The translations under genes were made by a program, and so were the position numbers. From assembly GCA_016758965.1 (NCBI GenBank), contig JAEPRB010000460.1, forward strand, positions 1 through 19,705: a stretch of DNA of 19,705 bases. The letters are read 5' to 3'. Below, one piece after another: positions 14,373-19,705 of the stretch. Below the pieces are notes generated by a model. The model was not told the DNA's origin. It did not search any database and worked only from the letters and a program-made list of their open reading frames with translations. Position 1 is the stretch's first letter, and every line of letters begins with the position of its first letter. Origin of the DNA: Circinella minor (Eukaryota; Mucoromycota; Mucoromycetes; Mucorales; Lichtheimiaceae).

Positions 14373-16515
14373 CTACTTTTGGCTATCATTATCCGACATC
14401 AACAATTTAAAATTATTTTCCAATTCTTCTGTCATTACAACAAACTTATTACGTTTATTGTCCATATTATAATCAGGAATAGTAATATCTTCGTCACAAT
14501 GAATAAGTTTGTATTGAATATATGCTGGTTTTGATGCGTCGTCATCATCATCGGTTCGAATTCTGGTCACTTCTTGAACTTCAACGTCGTGCAAATCATA
14601 TAAGGGTTGGAAGACATATTTGAGACTTGGAGATTGATCAATGAGCGTTTTATATCCATCTTTTTGTAAATAACAGTCTGAAAAATCGACAACTTGAAGC
14701 TTTTTCAAACGGGAAAAATGACATAAAACTTTATAATTTTGAATGTCAAAATAATGCAATGAAAGGCGTTCAAGATTTTTGGCCCCACCGAAAGAGTATA
14801 ATTCTCGTGCAAAAGTCAAGATACCTTGCTCGGATACTTTTTGCAGACTATCTGTGAGATCCAAGTTGACAAATGAGGAGATACGTGAAATTTGATATAA
14901 AATGGTATTATCAACTATATTCAACGTAAGATCACACAATGAATTACGGGTTCCCAAAGCGGCATGCTTTGCCAACAATGCATAAAGAGCCATATGCAGT
15001 TCTTGTTCAGCGTGTTGATAATCATCATTTGATATTTTTTCATTGTCATTCAAATCGAAAATCAGGCCGAGCTTTTGTAATGAAGGAAGCTCTGAAATAG
15101 AGTAAATGATGGACGAATTAATAACATTATTTCCAACATGACATAAAATAAGAGTTTCAAGATGTAACGCTCTTTTGATGATTGTGGTTAGTTCACAATT
15201 TTTGAGATTGATATTGCTGCCCACAGGCATGATGCGATCGCTGTTATCAAAGTCGGCTCCGATCGTGAGATTGGTGAGAGAATGTATTGATAGTTGTTGT
15301 TTCTCATCAATATTACTTTTGGGGATAGTTTCAACTTGACTATAGAATTTATCACTGTTTTGCTGTCGTTCATTATTCTGTGTTGTATATTTCAAGTGTT
15401 CTAAGTTTGGACAATTTTTGAGAATCAAAGAAATTGGTAATGTTACACCTTGATGATATTCGAATTCCAAAATTAATGTTGTTTTCGTTAATGGCTCCAA
15501 GTATTTCAAGAATAGCTCTAAATCATGTATAAGACATTCATTAAAGCCTATTTTTAAAAATAATCGTATTAAAATAATAAGTTAGACATATGGTGTTCAT
15601 TAACAACAATAAACAACTCATTATTTTACTACAAAGATAAATAACAGTATTCTTACATATACTAATCAGCTGGGTGCATTCACAATTTTTCACCGTCTCC
15701 ATCATTTTGAAAAGATCACTCTGCTGACTAAACTTGTCAAATTCAAGCGATTTGACGTGTGTGCCAAGACATTGAAACAAAACAAAGTCTTTTTTCAATT
15801 TTATACCATATTCCCATACATGTGCTATTAATCTTGGTATTTTATTCAACCAGCTTTTGGACACCAACATTAGGTTGAATGCTTCTTCTTTTCTTTTTAT
15901 TTTGATAAATGAAAAGATGTGTACCAAGATGTCATGGGACAAATAATTGATTGGATCAATTAATTTTTTACATTTTATTGATGGGTGTTGTTGCTGATTA
16001 CTGCTTTCGGAATCACGGATGTTTTGAACAATAGATGATGATGATGATAAATGAGCAAATGTATGAGTAGATTCATTTTGTAAATTTTGAGATGTACGCT
16101 GAGATTCATAATACTGATCAATGTTATATTGTAATTCCTGATGTTCATGTGAAGTGGTAATACGGGGATTTTGTAAGAGACCTTGTGTTTGAGAAATCAT
16201 AAGTTCATTTAATAATCGTAAACGATACAATTCATTATATCTATTATCTGTCGTTTCAGGTTGCCCTAAACGATCTAGAAGCAAGACTTGATTGATTCCA
16301 AGTGATGTTAATATTAAACGGTATAGGTCGTTATTATTTAATGTTTGCTGTACTTGGTGGTGTTGCTGACTTGTTGTTGGTGTAGTAGCAGGGTCAAGTG
16401 AAGATGTTTGTATTTGTTCTTGTTGATTCTGTTCTAGTTCATCGTTTCCAAAAGATAAACTATTATTGTTGATGCTATTTTTTCGCGGGCGCTTCAAGCT
16501 GCTGTTTAGGTCCAT
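14373..16515 (-). CDS. F-box protein with C-terminal leucine-rich repeats
   Basis: A probable substrate-recognition subunit of an SCF (Skp1-cullin-F-box) ubiquitin ligase. Exons 16515-15657 and 15547-14373 join in phase 1 through a 109-nt intron, giving 677 residues. Residues 1-180 are Gln/Asn/Ser-rich and probably disordered, with a basic KRPRK patch (8-12) that may be a nuclear signal and a Leu/Arg-rich helical stretch at about 64-115. The F-box is about 187-230 (DPINYLSHDILVHIFSFI, then the VSKSWL motif). Residues about 290-610 are Leu-rich with spaced LxxLxL patterns such as LERLSLHYFDI and LKKLQVVDFSDCYL, consistent with irregular leucine-rich repeats. The tail (about 615-677) is acidic with an Asp run. 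The target is unknown. Mucoromycota carry many such F-box/LRR genes. Stop is TAG at 14375-14373. Confidence 0.85.
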
Positions 16516-19045
16516 GATTAATGTTTTTTTTTGCGGGTCGAAGTATAACGGAGAAGGGAAAGAGAAAAGAAAAGAAAATGATACAATCGATACTGGCTTG
16601 AAACCATCAAGATAATTCGAGTGCCGACATGCAAACGTGAACTCTATAAAATGTATCAGTTTTTTTTAAATCGTACCATATGCTTATTTACGTAATTTTT
16701 AACAAATTTTGCGGTTTGGTTTTTGATATATTAGTGATGAAAGCAAAATCTCGACATGGGAGGTGGGCGGTTGAGGTGGAATAAAATATGAAAAGCAATG
16801 AATCATGCTTACGTATACAAAAATTAAACGTCAAAAATCAATAAATTTCAGTCTTTTTTTGTCATGAAATAATCTGACTCAAGAGCAGGAAATCACCCAA
16901 GAATCTTTGTGACGGAAACAAGATCTATGTATTTGAATATGGAAAGATATATACGAGGGAATAAAAAAAGATGTTATCCGTTTTTTTCAAAGTTTCATTC
17001 TGGGTGCCAAGTTCTGGTTTTGCATGTATGATCACTCAATCATCATGATGTGTAAGTACCCAGTACCAGTTTTAACTTTAAAATTATGAAATTAAAACTG
17101 ATGTTTTATATTACATAGCTATAATAATATTAGACAGGATAGTACAAAAAATTGAAGAAGGTGACCTAACTCAAGATACTGCAGATTATTGATAATAATA
17201 CTCTTTTCAATAACAATGGCTATTCCAAAATACCCGAACCTACGTACTACATTTGATATACTCGCAGAAACAATTAACTAAGCTCACCTGATTTGTAGAA
17301 TGGAAAAAAGGATATATTCGTCGCAATGGACAGTTTTACTCATTTTCAGATTATCAATTAAATAAGTACGTACGTAACAAAGTCTTGAAGGATTTATCTT
17401 ATGTGTTTTCACTATTTTACTTTCTAAATATTGTTGAAATACCGTAACAAAAAAATTTCACATTCAATATCATTATAATATGGAAAACACAAAGAGATGT
17501 ATTAAAAATATAAATAGTCAATTGTGTTTCTATTTTTTTTTCTGCAGGGTACCATGAGTAGTTTCTGTCGGTATGCATATTTTTACATTAGATGACGCTC
17601 ATAGGTATTCTTTCCACAAAAGAGCGATATTTATAAAGCCTGATCGTTGGTCGTTTGTTGCTATATTTGGTGTATTATGATCCAGATTGTATCTAGACAC
17701 GCGTGTAAATCTTATGAAATTTCATTAACTTCTGCATTTATTAAGGAATATCATACACAAAGCAACATTTTCGCTATGGCACCATATTATATTGTACGTA
17801 TCTAAAGAAAGTCTTAAATTATTTGCATAACATTATGGTATTGGCAGATATCTGCAGAATAGATGCGTATATGTTATTAAAGTAAACTCATGTGTTTTTT
17901 TCTTTACATATGAATATATTTTTTTATTTTGAATATCAATAATATACATTTATAAGTGTAGTGCTGAAAAAAAAAATCATATATCAAAGCCGATATTGGA
18001 ACCAAATTTAATACAAATTGAAAGTGTGATGTACGTAAAAATGTTAGCAATCAAACAAGAATTCATTAAAGACAGCACCAGCCCAGATCGAATAATTATA
18101 TGAGACAAGTTAATAATCGGGTTCCACGACGACACACTACCATTAACTTTGCCGTTTCTATTATTATTACGTATATGTATTTATCCAACCTTTTTTTTTT
18201 TTTAAAAAAAAAAACAGTTGACCATCAGTACTTTCGGTATATGCTTAAAAAAGAAAGCTTCAATGAGAGAAAATTGTCTTTATTGAAAGAAAAGGAAATA
18301 TCAGTCACAATAACATAATGTATAAATAGTTGACCAATTCATAGTTTATTTCTTTCCTCCCTCTTCTTCTCCATCTATTAATGAATTTTGGAAAACTCAA
18401 TTATATTATAACGTAAAATTTTGTACGCACAACAGTATAATTTTTTAAATGTTGTACTCCCATCTCCCATGCATTAACCCCTTGGTTTACACAACAATAA
18501 ATAAACACGCACATCGTTTACTTTTCTTATTGAAAATATCAATACTTTCAGCTTTTCTGTCTTTTTTTAAAAGTTACTCTTCTTTTTTCATATTAATAAA
18601 ATTTCCTATGCTTTCCTCTCATGGTGATACTTCAATATATAGTAATTACATTTAGTAGACCCTTATAAAAATAGATCAATGTAGTATATTTCTGGTCAAT
18701 GATTAACTACGTATGTACATTTAGTATTTTTATTATATGTTATATATGCAAGATAAAACTATTTAACTCACTTTTATCACAGATTAAATCCATGATACGT
18801 TTCTTTTGTTGATGTGATGAGCAACCGTGTCATCATTTGTCCTATGATAGTTAAAGTGGCTAGAAATATATGGGACAGTAGTTGTTATGTTACTCCATTG
18901 GTCAACTTTTTGTAATGCCACAAAATAGAAGACAAAAAAGGAACAGGTAGGCGTACTGATTTAAATTTCTTTTCATTCTTTTTCTTTCAGTACATCAATT
19001 GACTAATTTTATTTTTCCATCCTCCCCGTAATCTATTTGTAGTAA
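16516..19045. other. Intergenic, 2.5 kb, no firm gene
   Basis: This holds the F-box gene promoter (right of 16515) and the transporter promoter (left of 19046). Reading frames are short and broken, about as expected for DNA this AT-rich. Ten TACGTA palindromes lie between 16689 and 18713. A short splice-compatible reading frame at 17216-17447 is the only segment I list as a possible gene. A pyrimidine-rich acceptor-like TTTCTTTCAG at about 18981-18990 could end an intron in the transporter's 5' leader. Confidence 0.6.
17216..17447 (+). CDS. Doubtful small gene or gene remnant, 58 codons
   Basis: I do not recognise this product. An ATG in ACAATGG context opens a 28-base exon (17216-17243), followed by a 55-base intron with GTACTA donor, a TTAACTAA branch-like site and a TTTGTAG acceptor. 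The second exon (17299-17447) continues in phase with QWKKGYIRRNGQFYSFSDY and then becomes hydrophobic before TAA. Alternative GTACGT donors near 17368-17372 could splice to the strong TTTCTGCAG acceptor at 17547, which soon meets stops in most phases. In DNA this AT-rich, a frame of this length can be chance, so this is a weak call. Confidence 0.2.
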
Positions 19046-19705
19046 ATGTCAAATAAAGCACAAACAACACCGGCAGATCCAGAAGTATTGAGTATTAAAT
19101 CTTCGGTTAATATAGCAACCATCGAACCATATGGACTTCGTAAAGGTGTCTATCTTTCTGCTATTGTTGCAGCCATTGGTGGTTTTCTTTGTGGTTTTGA
19201 TACTGGGGCTACAAGTGGTGTTCTTACTATGATTTCATTCCAGGAACAGTTTTTTACAAAAGATAATTTAGAATATTTACAGGGGCTTTTATTAGCTTTT
19301 TTTCTAATGACTGCTGCGCTGGGAGCATTCTTTTCAGGGTATTTTTGTGGTACGTACTACCGACCATTTTATATCCAACTGATTTCTCTATTTTTTTTAA
19401 ACGAGTAATAAATTAATTCTTTTTTTTTTTACCAGATCGATTTAGCCGCAAATATACAATTTTGGGAGCCTCTATTTTATTTTGTATTGGTAATGTTTTT
19501 CTCGTCATTGGTTACAATCTTGGTCTTTTGTTGGCAGGTCGACTCGTGGGTGGACTGGGTGCAGGTCTTATGACAAAGTATTAGCAATAATGAAAATAAA
19601 CATTATATCATTAAAGAAACATAATCTTGCCAAATGATTTTTCTTTTGGATTCTGGTTGTTGTTTTTTCTAAATTGTTGTTACTCGAGCAAAGGTTTTTT
19701 AACCA
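19046..19705 (+). CDS. Sugar-porter MFS transporter, 5' part, cut by window edge
   Basis: The N-terminal 148 residues of a plasma-membrane hexose transporter of the major facilitator superfamily, sugar porter family, probably a proton symporter. Exon 1 is 19046-19349 and exon 2 is 19436-19577. They join in phase 1 across an 86-base intron with GTACGT donor and TTACCAG acceptor. TM1 is about 33-56 with GFDTGATSGVL (50-60), the family's G-x-D-T-G motif. TM2 is about 77-100. The loop motif DRFSRKY (102-108) matches the conserved D-R-x-G-R-K between TM2 and TM3. AGRLVGGLGAGL (135-146) is the sugar-porter signature of TM4. Exon 2 ends in phase 2 at GTATTA, and intron 2 seems to run past the window, since I see no good acceptor before 19705. 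The usual length is 500-550 residues, so about 70% lies outside. Confidence 0.88.

Noticed and set aside
18100..18655. Two plus-strand frames of about 70 codons
   Set aside because: Both are Lys/Phe/Ile/Ser-rich products of AT-rich DNA with no family features.

Overview
The window is nuclear DNA of a fungus, most likely an early-diverging Mucorales-like mould. The reasons are an AT-rich background, many short introns (about 55-225 nt) with GTAAGT/GTATGT-type donors and pyrimidine-rich acceptors, long Gln/Asn/His runs in regulatory proteins, and gene families typical of these fungi. There is no bacterial-style operon, tRNA, rRNA or CRISPR array. Exon models were built by eye and tested by splice-site motif and by whether reading phase is kept across each junction.

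Layout. 1-1150: non-coding, with a long GC-rich hairpin (136-175), an inverted repeat (824-884) and the probable 3' end of the next gene. 1151-2237 (-): LIP2, mitochondrial octanoyltransferase, 3 exons. 2804-5183 (-): MEF2/Rlm1-type MADS-box transcription factor, 6 exons, including a 36-nt micro-exon and a terminal exon that a simple ORF scan misses. 5809-11340 (-): PEX1, the peroxisomal double-AAA ATPase, 18 exons giving 1170 residues in one unbroken phase. 11341-12951: intergenic. 12952-13631 (+): small secreted cysteine-containing protein, 3 exons. 13632-14372: convergent intergenic stretch with a possible decayed exon pair. 14373-16515 (-): F-box/leucine-rich-repeat protein, 2 exons. 16516-19045: 2.5 kb with no gene I can defend, only one weak small-gene candidate. 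19046 to the right edge (+): start of a sugar-porter MFS transporter, cut by the window.

Functional links. LIP2, the MADS factor and PEX1 lie head to tail on the minus strand, but they serve lipoylation, cell-wall/stress transcription and peroxisome import. I see no sign that they form a cluster. The right half (secreted protein, F-box protein, transporter) is looser, with longer intergenic DNA. It is rich in the palindrome TACGTA, which I did not find across the PEX1 region.

I did not find a convincing new biological system. The best leads are the transposon-like hairpin at the left edge, the TACGTA distribution, the effector-like secreted protein, and the gene-structure details of the MADS factor and PEX1.
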